47,149 bases of DNA from Oscillospiraceae bacterium (GTDB lineage: Bacteria > Bacillota > Clostridia > Oscillospirales > Acutalibacteraceae): contig SVOL01000015.1 of assembly GCA_015066395.1 (NCBI GenBank), forward strand, positions 1 to 47,149, read 5' to 3'. Under the pieces are notes generated by a model. The model was not told where the DNA came from, ran no database searches, and saw nothing but the letters and a program-made list of their open reading frames with translations. Both the position numbers and the translations under genes were made by a program. Below are positions 16,410 through 24,199 of this stretch, piece by piece; within the stretch, counting starts at the first letter, position 1, and each line of letters starts with the position of its first letter.

Positions 16410-17363
16410 ATGTCAGATTCTAATAATATTACAGTGCTAAATCCGGGCTTGTATAAGAACTTACTTGCTCAAGTTGAGTCTATCTATAGGCACAGCAACG
16501 AGCTAAGTTTTAAAACAAGAGCTCGGTATTACGAAGCGACAAAAAGGTTCTGTAAGTTCTTAGCCGATAATTTTCATCTGCAAAACTTTAAGAACGTGGA
16601 AGATCGACACTTTAAAGCCTATGTGGAGCATCTAAAAGAAAACAACTCTGCTGCAACTATTCAATCCGATCTGTCGGGCATACGGTATTTCCATAGAAAA
16701 TCCGGTAGTAAAAATAGACTTTCAAAAAACGATAAGCTATCACTGCCTAAACGTGCGACAGGCGTTAAAGACCACTCGTGGCTGAAAACCGAGATTGATA
16801 ATATGCGACAGTTGGCTACAGAGCAAGGCCGACAGGATGTAGTTATTGCCATAGACTTTGCCCATGAGTTTGGTTTACGGCTTGAAGAGATTTGTACCCT
16901 TAGAGTTGAATACCTTATGTCCGCCTTAAAGACCGGACAACTTGTTATAAAGGGCAAAGGCGATCAAACAAGGGCTATCGATTTAAATGCAAAGCAACGC
17001 AGTATTATTACCGATAATTTGAACTATGCCAGGTGTTCAGGTCGATACCCGAGAGATTACTTAATCTCAGGCAGCGAAAAGGGTGGCGTACAGCGGGAAA
17101 AGCGCTCATTGCAGAATTGGATGAGCTATAACAGAAAATACTTTATGGTAGAAAACCGTGAGGATTTGAGTGAAGACGGTAAAAAGAAAAGAACAGAAAC
17201 AATCTCTTGGCACAGTCTGAGACACACCTATGCACAAAGAACCTATGCCGAAGCATTAAAAGAGCGCCCAAAGAAAGCTCGGAAGATTGTTAGCGAAAAC
17301 TTAGGCCACCATCGGACCGAAGTAACAAGAATTTATTTGGCCGATAAGCCACACAAAAAGTAA
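16410..17363 (+). CDS. Tyrosine recombinase / phage-type integrase
   Basis: 317 aa. The N-terminal SAM-like core-binding domain covers about 10-110 (TRARYYEATKRFCKFLADNF). The catalytic domain has ArgI in FGLRLEEICTLRVE, the HxxR box in SWHSLRHTYAQR, LGHHRTEVTRIYL with the second His, and the nucleophile Tyr four residues later. All active-site residues are therefore present. The start is ATG at 16410 with AAAGGAG 11 nt upstream. It lies with an Xre regulator and a broken serine recombinase, so it is the integrase of a small decayed element. The intact catalytic set means it could still act. Confidence 0.88.
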   Translation: MSDSNNITVLNPGLYKNLLAQVESIYRHSNELSFKTRARYYEATKRFCKFLADNFHLQNFKNVEDRHFKAYVEHLKENNSAATIQSDLSGIRYFHRKSGSKNRLSKNDKLSLPKRATGVKDHSWLKTEIDNMRQLATEQGRQDVVIAIDFAHEFGLRLEEICTLRVEYLMSALKTGQLVIKGKGDQTRAIDLNAKQRSIITDNLNYARCSGRYPRDYLISGSEKGGVQREKRSLQNWMSYNRKYFMVENREDLSEDGKKKRTETISWHSLRHTYAQRTYAEALKERPKKARKIVSENLGHHRTEVTRIYLADKPHKK

Positions 17364-17415
17364 TCTATTAATTAAAATTATGAAGGAATGTATTAAATTG
17401 ACTACAATATCCTGC

Positions 17416-17490
17416 TGACGAAAATCCGTAGGATTGATATATAGGGACAATCAAAGGAAGAATGTAACGGCGGTGGCACCTGTCACCGCC
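17416..17490 (+). promoter_or_regulatory. Recombinase-site-like word and hairpin leader
   Basis: TGACGAAAAT (17416-17425) repeats the word found in the inverted repeat before the integrase. GGCGGTG (17469-17475) pairs with CACCGCC (17484-17490) just before AAGGAG and the 17-aa gene, a possible translation-regulating leader. Confidence 0.4.
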
Positions 17491-17506
17491 TGTAAGGAGA
17501 ATTTTT

Positions 17507-17560
17507 ATGTTTAGAGTTTCTATGCCTACCTCCGGCGGAAAAGGAGGCAATGATATTTAA
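17507..17560 (+). CDS. 17-aa small protein of the mobile element
   Basis: MFRVSMPTSGGKGGNDI, with AAGGAG 7 nt before the ATG. Its stop overlaps the AAGGAGG site of the next small gene, which suggests a coupled leader peptide. A CCTCC/GGAGG pairing inside it could mask or expose a ribosome site. Its function is unknown; it could also be an untranslated leader. Confidence 0.4.
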   Translation: MFRVSMPTSGGKGGNDI

Positions 17561-17573
17561 GGAGGTGTAGCTC

Positions 17574-17738
17574 ATGAGCGATCCTAAGATTGTTTTTAAA
17601 TCGGATGTTCCCGAAGAAGCGCTTATTTCTTTAGCTATGTTCATGATGGAAGAGATGGAGCGTTTTCTCGAAAGCGACATTGGAAAAGAAGAGTTTGAAA
17701 GATTGATGAGAGAAGCTTCTGAAGAAGACGAAGATTAA
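17574..17738 (+). CDS. 54-aa acidic small protein
   Basis: Starts MSDPKIVFKSDVPEEALISL and ends EASEEDED. It is strongly acidic and methionine-rich, predicted helical, with no membrane segment. The ribosome site AAGGAGGTG, 8 nt upstream, is near perfect. It lies between the integrase and the Xre regulator, where small elements often carry accessory or excision-control proteins; it does not look like an HTH excisionase. Family unknown. A hairpin (AGCGGTA.../...TACCGCT, 17745-17772) follows. Confidence 0.65.
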   Translation: MSDPKIVFKSDVPEEALISLAMFMMEEMERFLESDIGKEEFERLMREASEEDED

Positions 17739-17801
17739 GATATAAGCGGTATGGCTGTACTGCCGTACCGCTAAATAAAATTATTAACGAAAATGGAGTG
17801 T

Positions 17802-17856
17802 GTAAAAATTGTTTTACGTATTGACTATAAACCGTTTATGTGTTATAATAAACACA
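17802..17856 (+). promoter_or_regulatory. Promoter and operators of the Xre regulator
   Basis: TTGACT (17821-17826), 17 bp, TATAAT (17844-17849). Three dyads surround it: GTAAAA...TTTTAC (17802-17817), ATAAAC-C-GTTTAT (17827-17839) inside the spacer, and TGTGTT...AACACA (17839-17856) over the -10. Their placement predicts autorepression by the Xre protein just downstream. Confidence 0.65.
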
Positions 17857-17880
17857 AATCATTTGGAGGTGAATTAGAAT

Positions 17881-18243
17881 ATGAATATTGTTGGAGAACG
17901 ACTAAAAGAACTAAGGATAAATGCGCGTTATTCCCAAAAGCAGTTAGCTGAATTGTGCGAGACGACACAAGTGACCATTGGTCGCTATGAAATGGGTGTT
18001 GCCGAGCCACCGTTCCAAAAACTATTGTGGTATGCAGACTTCTTTAATGTATCTTTGGATTATATCTTTGGAAGAACGGATAACCCGCAAGGTATGCAAA
18101 AATACCCGGCAATTAAATCAGCACTTGAAAAGGATGGCGGTCTGGAAGCCCTAATGACAATGTGCTTTACTCCCGGAACTGTGTTCAATGAAAAGCTGAA
18201 AGAGGTTATTTCTCAAATGCTTCGGGAGGTGAAGGAAGAATGA
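17881..18243 (+). CDS. Xre-family HTH regulator
   Basis: 120 aa. The N-terminal Xre helix-turn-helix (residues 4-62: RLKELRINARYSQKQLAELC, TTQVTIGRYEMG, FFNVSLDYIFGRTD) is followed by a short helical tail. GGAGGTGAATTAGAAT precedes the ATG. It overlaps the start of the serine recombinase gene by ATGA. The typical role is repression of element functions and of its own promoter, which carries three dyads. Confidence 0.85.
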   Translation: MNIVGERLKELRINARYSQKQLAELCETTQVTIGRYEMGVAEPPFQKLLWYADFFNVSLDYIFGRTDNPQGMQKYPAIKSALEKDGGLEALMTMCFTPGTVFNEKLKEVISQMLREVKEE

Positions 18244-19713
18244 TTGGAGTAATTTACGCAAGATATTCTTCGGACAGCCAACGCGAAGAAAGTATTGACG
18301 GCAGCTTCGTGAATGCCACGCTTTTGCCGAAAAGCAAGGAATTTCAATTATAGATACCTATATTGACCGAGCGTTATCGGCAAAGACTGACAATCGACCA
18401 GCGTTCCAACAGATGATAAAGGACAGCGATAAGCAGAAATTCGATCTGGTTATCGTTTGGAAACTCGACAGATTTGCCCGTAACCGTTACGATTCGGCTC
18501 GTTATAAAAACACATTAAAAAAGAATAATGTTAAAGTGGTTTCTGCGACGGAAACAATATCACAAAACGCTGAAGGCATATTGCTCGAATCAATGTTGGA
18601 GGGTTATGCAGAATACTATTCGGTTGAACTTTCCGAAAAAGTTACACGAGGTATGACCGAGAATGCGCTAAAATGTAAATTTAATGGCGGTACAGGCCCT
18701 ATTGGCTATGTTATCAACAAGGACCAAATGTTTGAAGTGGATCCTGTTAAAGCACCCTACGTAGTACAAGCATTTGAAGCCTATGCAAATGGTAAAACCA
18801 TAAAAGAAATCGTTGAAATGCTAAATGCAAAAGGTGTGACAACTTCCCACGGAACTAAAATAACCATTAATATCGTAACGGACATGCTAAAGAACCGACG
18901 GTATATAGGTGAATACAAGTTCCGAGATATTGTTAACCCAAAGGGCATACCGAGGATAGTCCCCCAAGCGTTATTTGACAAGGTGCAGCGTGAGCGTGCG
19001 AAGAATAAGAGAGCAACAGCAAGACATAAAGCTGAAGATGATTACTTACTGACAACAAAGCTGTTTTGCGGTAAATGCGGTGTTTATATGACCGGTGAAA
19101 GCGGAACCGCACGAAACGGTACAGTTCACCGATATTACAAATGCAACAACGCTAAGTACAAACATACTTGTGATAAAAAACGGTTAAAAAAGAATGGATT
19201 GAAAACATTGTTGTTAAGCACACCCGTGAGATGATGATTGATGATAATGTAATTGAGGATATTGCAGGTATTGTGTTTAGAAACGCAAAGAAAGAAAATC
19301 CCGCAATACAATTACTTAAACAACGGCTTAGTGAAACAGAGAACGCATTTAACAATCTGCTTAGAGCAATAGAAGAAGGAATTATAACTCCAACCACAAA
19401 ACAAAGAATGATTGAGTTGGAGCAGACGAGAGATGAGATTAAATTAAAGCTCATCAAGGAAGAAATGAAGAAGCCCACCATCACGAAAGAGGGCTTAGTA
19501 TTATGGCTCAGGCATATTCAGAACATGAGCTTAGAAACGAAGGAACACAAACAAAGACTGATTGATATTTTTGTCAATGCCGTATATCTCTACGACGACA
19601 AATTGGTCATAACATTTAATTATAAGGAAGCAAGCAAAACCGTAACTCTAAAAGAGGTAAACTGTTCGATTATAGAATGCTCAGGTGCACCAAAATCGAC
19701 ATTCTTCGACTGA
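18240..19713 (+). pseudogene. Large serine recombinase, broken by two frameshifts
   Basis: The pieces together make a full-length (about 490 codons) resolvase/recombinase. The N-terminal catalytic part MIGVIYARYSSDSQREESID has the active-site serine. It is followed, after a frame change near 18301, by QLRECHAFAEKQGISIIDTY, then KLDRFARNRYDS, a recombinase domain and a zinc ribbon (CGKCG...YYKCNN). After a second change near 19188 (six A where seven restore the frame), WIENIVVKHTRE leads into the coiled-coil C-terminus. Each defect is a single missing base. If real, the gene is dead; if assembly errors at short homopolymers, it is an intact integrase. The stop lies within a strong terminator. 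Confidence 0.85.
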
Positions 19714-19730
19714 AGAATGTCGATTTTACT
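19692..19730 (+). terminator. Terminator of the serine recombinase gene
   Basis: A perfect 16-bp stem (19692-19707 with 19712-19727) with loop GACT, overlapping the stop codon and followed by ACTTTTT. Confidence 0.85.
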
Positions 19731-19792
19731 TTTTCACTCTTTTCTCACATTGATTGCCGTTACCTCGTGTTAGTTAGATATTATTTTAACAT

Positions 19793-19821
19793 TTGACATT
19801 TTGTTGCTGTGGGTATATAAT
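19793..19821 (+). promoter_or_regulatory. Consensus promoter
   Basis: TTGACA (19793-19798), 17 bp, TATAAT (19816-19821), both hexamers perfect, 35 nt before the membrane protein ATG. Confidence 0.85.
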
Positions 19822-19856
19822 ATTATTGCTATGCTAACAGCACTTGGAGGATTATT

Positions 19857-20477
19857 ATGGATAAATTGATTTCAAAGGTACTTATCATCGGCGCGTGTGC
19901 AGTGGCGGTTTTGAGTATTATTGACCAGTTTTTCAAGGCGGATTTTTTGTCATTACAACCCTCGTTGTGTGCGGTTGTTATTTTGGCGTTTTCTATTCCG
20001 TTTGGCTGCTGTATGTTTGTTGCCAACAGATGTAAATGGATATCTTTTATTGGAATGGCAACTTCGGTCGTTGCGATAGCCTGGTGGGTGATGCAATTTG
20101 ACATAGGCAGTGCGACGAATGGCGTTTCGTTTACGTTGACACTTCTTGCAACTTCATCTGCTCATATCGCATTGCTGTTGGCGGTTGTTTCTGAGAAGCT
20201 TTTGGTAAAGATCGTAAAATGGGTCACAGTAGCCCTTTCTTGTGTCACCGATTGTGCCTTTATTGCAGGTATATGGGACCTGATCGAACTTGATGATTTA
20301 GGCAAGGATGTTCTGTATTCTGTGCTTATTCTTGTGGCACTCGGTACGGTCATCACTCCGTTGATGCACATCATCTATAAGGAGCCTGCAAAAGTGGCTG
20401 TGGCTCATGTTTCCGAAGAAGATGACACCGACAACGAGGAACAGACGGCAGTTACTGAGGAGTCTGTCGAAGCATAA
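19857..20477 (+). CDS. Six-TM membrane protein of unknown function
   Basis: 206 aa with six hydrophobic segments (about 5-25, 38-58, 62-80, 88-110, 118-142, 150-172) and a charged acidic tail (EEDDTDNEEQTAVTEESVEA). TTGGAGG lies 7 nt before the ATG. It has its own perfect promoter and a strong terminator, so it is a highly transcribed single gene. No family motif is recognised. It sits between the mobile element and the nucleoside operon, without an evident link to either. Confidence 0.7.
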   Translation: MDKLISKVLIIGACAVAVLSIIDQFFKADFLSLQPSLCAVVILAFSIPFGCCMFVANRCKWISFIGMATSVVAIAWWVMQFDIGSATNGVSFTLTLLATSSAHIALLLAVVSEKLLVKIVKWVTVALSCVTDCAFIAGIWDLIELDDLGKDVLYSVLILVALGTVITPLMHIIYKEPAKVAVAHVSEEDDTDNEEQTAVTEESVEA

Positions 20478-20498
20478 AATTTATATGTAACTTTTAAC

Positions 20499-20530
20499 AA
20501 CCGGCAGTCGTGTGCGACTGCCGGTTTTAT
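20499..20530 (+). terminator. Terminator of the membrane protein gene
   Basis: AACCGGCAGTCG (20499-20510) pairs with CGACTGCCGGTT (20515-20526), then TTAT. Confidence 0.85.
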
Positions 20531-20565
20531 TCTGCCATTTTGTGAGTTAAGTTCAAAAATAAATG

Positions 20566-20594
20566 TTTATTTTTTTAGCGAAATATGGTACAAT
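20566..20594 (+). promoter_or_regulatory. Likely promoter of the nucleoside operon
   Basis: TTTATT (20566-20571), 17 bp, TACAAT (20589-20594), 39 nt before tdk. The -35 box is poor, which would fit an activated or regulated promoter. No clear operator palindrome is seen. Confidence 0.5.
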
Positions 20595-20633
20595 AAATTG
20601 GAATGTATAATATTGAAAACCGAGGGAGAGAAA

Positions 20634-21206
20634 ATGGCGAAGCTGTATTTTAAATACGGAGCAATGGGCTCCTCAAAAACCGCTCAGGCACTGATAACCA
20701 AGTTTAATTACGAGGAACGCAGTATGAAGGTCTGGCTTATCAAGCCGGCATTGGATGACCGCGACGGAGCAAGAATTTTAAGATCGAGAATAGGTCTTGA
20801 ATCGGAGTGCGATCCTATCTCAGTTGAGGATGATATTTACGATATGTTCAAAGGCCAACACTCCGATGTCGATGTTATTATTGCCGATGAGTGCCAGTTT
20901 TTTACTGAGGCTCATATTGATCAGTTGCGTGAGATCGTCGACCGCCAAGAGATACCTGTTATGTGCTTTGGTCTTCGCGGTGATTTTATGGCCCATCTGT
21001 TCACAGGCAGCCGTCGGTTGTTTGAGTTAGCCGATTCGATCGCCGAAATAAAGACCGTTTGCTCCTGCGGCGAAAAGGCAATCATCAATGCACGTCTTGG
21101 CGATAAAGGAAATGTTATTACCGAGGGCTCGCAGGTGTTGCTCGGCGGTAACGACCGATACTTAGCAATGTGCCACAAGTGCTGGCAGGACAAGATCAGA
21201 AAATAA
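20634..21206 (+). CDS. tdk: Thymidine kinase
   Basis: Type II thymidine kinase, 190 aa, phosphorylates thymidine and deoxyuridine with ATP. P-loop GAMGSSKT is near the N-terminus, ADECQFF (Walker B/catalytic Glu) is mid-protein, and zinc ligands are CSCG and CHKC near the end. The start is ATG at 20634 behind GGGAGAGAAA; an upstream in-frame ATG at 20598 adds an unrelated extension. First gene of an eleven-gene operon, 31 nt ahead of deoC. It is the only purely anabolic enzyme at the head of a mainly catabolic series. Confidence 0.94.
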   Translation: MAKLYFKYGAMGSSKTAQALITKFNYEERSMKVWLIKPALDDRDGARILRSRIGLESECDPISVEDDIYDMFKGQHSDVDVIIADECQFFTEAHIDQLREIVDRQEIPVMCFGLRGDFMAHLFTGSRRLFELADSIAEIKTVCSCGEKAIINARLGDKGNVITEGSQVLLGGNDRYLAMCHKCWQDKIRK

Positions 21207-21237
21207 GGCTACAAAATATAGAAAAGAGGAAATAAAA

Positions 21238-21906
21238 ATGGAACTTCAGAAAATTCTTTCCAGATGCGATCATACCTTACTTACCCAGAGTGCTACTTGG
21301 GAGGACATTAAGGCTATTTGCGATGATGGCATTAAATTCTCGACCGCATCGGTCTGCATTCCTGCGGCTTATGTGCGTGAGGCTAAGGACTATGTTAAAG
21401 ACAGTCTTAAGATCTGCACCGTTATCGGTTTCCCGAACGGTTATTCGACCACCGCAACCAAACTTTTCGAGTGCCGTGATGCTCTTGATAACGGAGCAGA
21501 CGAGATCGATACAGTCATCAATATCGGTTTCTTGAAGTCGGGAAGATACGACGAGATCTTAAATGAACTTACCGAACTTAAAAAGCTATGCGGTGACAAG
21601 ATCTTGAAGGTAATTATTGAGACCTGCCTGCTTGAGCGAGAGGAGAAGATCAAGATGTGCGAGCTTGTTACCGCTTCGGGTGCGGATTATATCAAGACCT
21701 CGACCGGCTTCTCGACAGGCGGTGCAACCCGAGAGGATGTGGCTCTCTTTGCCGCTCACGTGGGTGAAGGTGTACTCATAAAGGCCGCAGGCGGCATTTC
21801 TTCCTTAGAGGATGCCGAGGATTTTATAAACTTAGGTGCTGACCGTTTGGGCACCAGCAGAGTTGTAAAAATTGCTAAAAACCAAGATACCGGCAGCGGT
21901 TATTGA
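21238..21906 (+). CDS. deoC: Deoxyribose-phosphate aldolase
   Basis: DeoC, 222 aa, class I aldolase splitting 2-deoxyribose-5-phosphate into glyceraldehyde-3-phosphate and acetaldehyde, the last step of deoxynucleoside breakdown. The Schiff-base lysine is in [11 protein letters not shown]. The proton-relay Asp and Lys are in [10 protein letters not shown] and [24 protein letters not shown] precedes the ATG. It lies between tdk and deoD in one transcript. Confidence 0.96.
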   Translation: MELQKILSRCDHTLLTQSATWEDIKAICDDGIKFSTASVCIPAAYVREAKDYVKDSLKICTVIGFPNGYSTTATKLFECRDALDNGADEIDTVINIGFLKSGRYDEILNELTELKKLCGDKILKVIIETCLLEREEKIKMCELVTASGADYIKTSTGFSTGGATREDVALFAAHVGEGVLIKAAGGISSLEDAEDFINLGADRLGTSRVVKIAKNQDTGSGY

Positions 21907-21925
21907 TTAAAGGGAGGAAAATTTT

Positions 21926-22642
21926 ATGTCACAACACACTCCGCATATTAAGGCTACATCGGCCGATTTTGCCAAGACCGTGCTTATGCCCGGAGATCCG
22001 CTCAGATCAAAATTTGTCGCAGAAACTTTTTTGGAAAATGCAAAATTAGTAAATAACGTCCGTGGAATCCAAGGCTATACCGGTACCTATAAGGGTGTTC
22101 CTGTGTCGGTAATGGCCAGCGGTATGGGTATGCCGTCGATCGGCATTTACTCTTATGAGCTTTTCAATTTCTTCGGTGTTGAAAATATCATTCGTATCGG
22201 TTCAGCAGGCGGTCTGGCTGATGATATCCAGCTTCGCGACGTTGTTATCGGTATGGGTGCCTGTACAAATTCCGCTTATCAGGAGCAGTATGGCTTGGGT
22301 GGCAATTATGCACCTATTGCCGATTTCGGGTTGCTTCGCAAAGCGGTAGAAGAGGCTGAAAAGATCGGTGTTCGTTACAAGGTCGGCAACCTGCTTTCTT
22401 CCGATGTTTTCTATAACGCCAATCCGAAGTTTAACGACGGCTGGTATAAGATGGGTGTTTTGGGCGTTGAGATGGAGGCGGCCGCACTTTATATGAACGC
22501 CGCGGCAGCAGGCAAAAAGGCTCTTGCTATCTGCACTGTTTCCGACCATATTTTGCGCGGTGAGGCTTTGGATGCCGATGCAAGACAGACTTCATTTACC
22601 GATATGATGACAATCGCTCTCAACGTCGCCGCTTCAATGTAA
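21926..22642 (+). CDS. deoD: Purine-nucleoside phosphorylase (DeoD type)
   Basis: 238 aa, the hexameric DeoD-type family that phosphorolyses purine (deoxy)nucleosides to base and (deoxy)ribose-1-phosphate. Phosphate-binding PGDPLRSKF is at 22-30, IRIGSAGGL mid-protein, the ribose-site GVEMEAAAL later, and the catalytic Asp is in TVSDHILRGE. GGGAGG lies upstream. The start gap to deoC is 19 nt and the gap to deoB is 10 nt. Confidence 0.96.
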   Translation: MSQHTPHIKATSADFAKTVLMPGDPLRSKFVAETFLENAKLVNNVRGIQGYTGTYKGVPVSVMASGMGMPSIGIYSYELFNFFGVENIIRIGSAGGLADDIQLRDVVIGMGACTNSAYQEQYGLGGNYAPIADFGLLRKAVEEAEKIGVRYKVGNLLSSDVFYNANPKFNDGWYKMGVLGVEMEAAALYMNAAAAGKKALAICTVSDHILRGEALDADARQTSFTDMMTIALNVAASM

Positions 22643-22652
22643 GGTGAGCGTT

Positions 22653-23777
22653 ATGAAAAGAGTATTTTTAATAGTTCTCGATTCTTTTGGTATAGGTGCC
22701 GCGCCTGATGCCGCCGATTTCGGCGACGAGGGTGTTAACACTTTAGGCAGTATTGCCGCGACGGGAACTTTGAAGATTCCGAATTTGACTGCATTAGGCT
22801 TTGGAAATATTGACGGTGTCGGCGCGGTCGACGGTGTCGAAAATCCGCTGGCTTCGGTTGCCCGACTTCGCGAACTCAGCCGCGGTAAGGACACGACGAC
22901 GGGACATTGGGAAATTGCAGGCAAAGTCTCCGAAAAGGCAATGCCGACCTATCCTGATGGCTTCCCCGATGAGGTGATCTCTGCTTTTGAAGCCGCTGTG
23001 GGTCGAAAGGTTATCTGCAACCTGCCGTATTCGGGAACCGATGTTATCCGCGATTTCGGCGAGCAGCACGTTAAAACGGGTGATCTTATAGTTTACACTT
23101 CGGCTGACAGCGTTTTTCAGATTGCCGCTCACGAGCAGGTAGTGCCGATCGAGGAACTTTATATGATCTGCGAGACCGCACGAGGAATTTTACAGGGCAA
23201 GCACGGTGTCGGTCGTGTTATAGCCCGTCCGTTTGAAGGAACGGCTCCCGATTTTAAGCGCACCGGCAACCGTCGTGATTTTTCGCTCAAACCCCCTTAC
23301 GGCACAATGAATGACCGCCTTAAAGAGGCAGGACTTGACGTTATCGGCGTTGGCAAGATAGGTGATATTTTCGCCATGGCGGGTATTACCGAAACACATC
23401 CTACCCATTGCAACAAAGAGGGTATGGAGGAGACTTCAGAACTGGCAAATAAGGATTTTCACGGTCTTTGCTTTATAAATCTTGTTGATTTTGATATGCT
23501 TTACGGTCACCGCCAGGATGCCGTGGGTTACGCCAATGCTATCAATGAGTTCGATAAGTGGCTGGGGGATTTCCTGCCGCTGATGCGGGATGAGGACATC
23601 TTGATGATTACCGCCGACCACGGCTGTGACCCGTCGGACAACAGCACCGACCACACCCGTGAGTATGTTCCGCTTATAAAATACAGCAAGAACTCAGAAC
23701 CTAAAAATTACGGTACTGTTGACGGATTCGGTTTCATCGCCGATACCGTTTTAGAGTATCTTTTAGAGGAAAAATGA
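22653..23777 (+). CDS. deoB: Phosphopentomutase
   Basis: DeoB, 374 aa, alkaline-phosphatase-superfamily mutase converting (deoxy)ribose-1-phosphate to the 5-phosphate, linking the phosphorylases to DeoC. Metal site residues are in LIVLDSFGIGAAPD (first Asp), KDTTTGHWE (catalytic Thr), NLVDFDMLYGHRQD and ITADHGCDP, with a His in TDHTREYVPL. The start is ATG at 22653; a GTG three codons earlier is the ribosome-site region. One nucleotide separates it from cdd. Confidence 0.96.
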   Translation: MKRVFLIVLDSFGIGAAPDAADFGDEGVNTLGSIAATGTLKIPNLTALGFGNIDGVGAVDGVENPLASVARLRELSRGKDTTTGHWEIAGKVSEKAMPTYPDGFPDEVISAFEAAVGRKVICNLPYSGTDVIRDFGEQHVKTGDLIVYTSADSVFQIAAHEQVVPIEELYMICETARGILQGKHGVGRVIARPFEGTAPDFKRTGNRRDFSLKPPYGTMNDRLKEAGLDVIGVGKIGDIFAMAGITETHPTHCNKEGMEETSELANKDFHGLCFINLVDFDMLYGHRQDAVGYANAINEFDKWLGDFLPLMRDEDILMITADHGCDPSDNSTDHTREYVPLIKYSKNSEPKNYGTVDGFGFIADTVLEYLLEEK

Positions 23778-23778
23778 T

Positions 23779-24189
23779 ATGAAAAGGGAAACCGCAAGAA
23801 GTTTGATAGAAGCCGCTGTGAACGCATTGTCATGCAGTTATTCACCGTATTCCAATTTTAAAGTAGGTGCCGCTCTGCTTACTAAAGACGGTAAGATATA
23901 CACCGGTGCAAATATTGAATCGGCGTCCTATACACCGACTATCTGTGCCGAGCGAGTGGCGTTTTTCACCGCCGTTCACTCGGGTGAAAAGGATTTTTCG
24001 GCGATTGCCGTTGTAGGTGGAAAAGAGGGAGTTATCAACGCTTTCTGTCCGCCGTGCGGTGTCTGCCGTCAGGTAATGACCGAATTTTGCGATCCCGATT
24101 TTGAGGTCGTCTTGTTCGACGGTGACAACGAGAAGATAATGACCCTGGGCGAGTTGTTGCCCGAAAGTTTTACCAAATCCAACATTTAA
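23779..24189 (+). CDS. cdd: Cytidine deaminase
   Basis: 136 aa, homotetrameric-type Cdd converting cytidine and deoxycytidine to the uridine forms that the pyrimidine phosphorylase after it can use. Catalytic CAERVAFF (the Cys ligand and Glu proton shuttle) and zinc ligands in PPCGVCRQVM are present; SPYSNFKVGAAL is the N-terminal family signature. It is 1 nt after deoB and 10 nt before pdp, clearly co-transcribed. Confidence 0.96.
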   Translation: MKRETARSLIEAAVNALSCSYSPYSNFKVGAALLTKDGKIYTGANIESASYTPTICAERVAFFTAVHSGEKDFSAIAVVGGKEGVINAFCPPCGVCRQVMTEFCDPDFEVVLFDGDNEKIMTLGELLPESFTKSNI

Positions 24190-24199
24190 GAGGTACTGT

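Noticed and set aside
14827-19730. Mobile element integrated at the 3' end of tRNA-Leu
   Set aside because: I found no second copy of the tRNA 3' end downstream of the recombinases, and a normal gene with its own terminator separates them.
22644-22652. GTG start for deoB at 22644
   Set aside because: The GTG is inside the ribosome-site region; ATG at 22653 gives the usual MKRVFLIVLD start.
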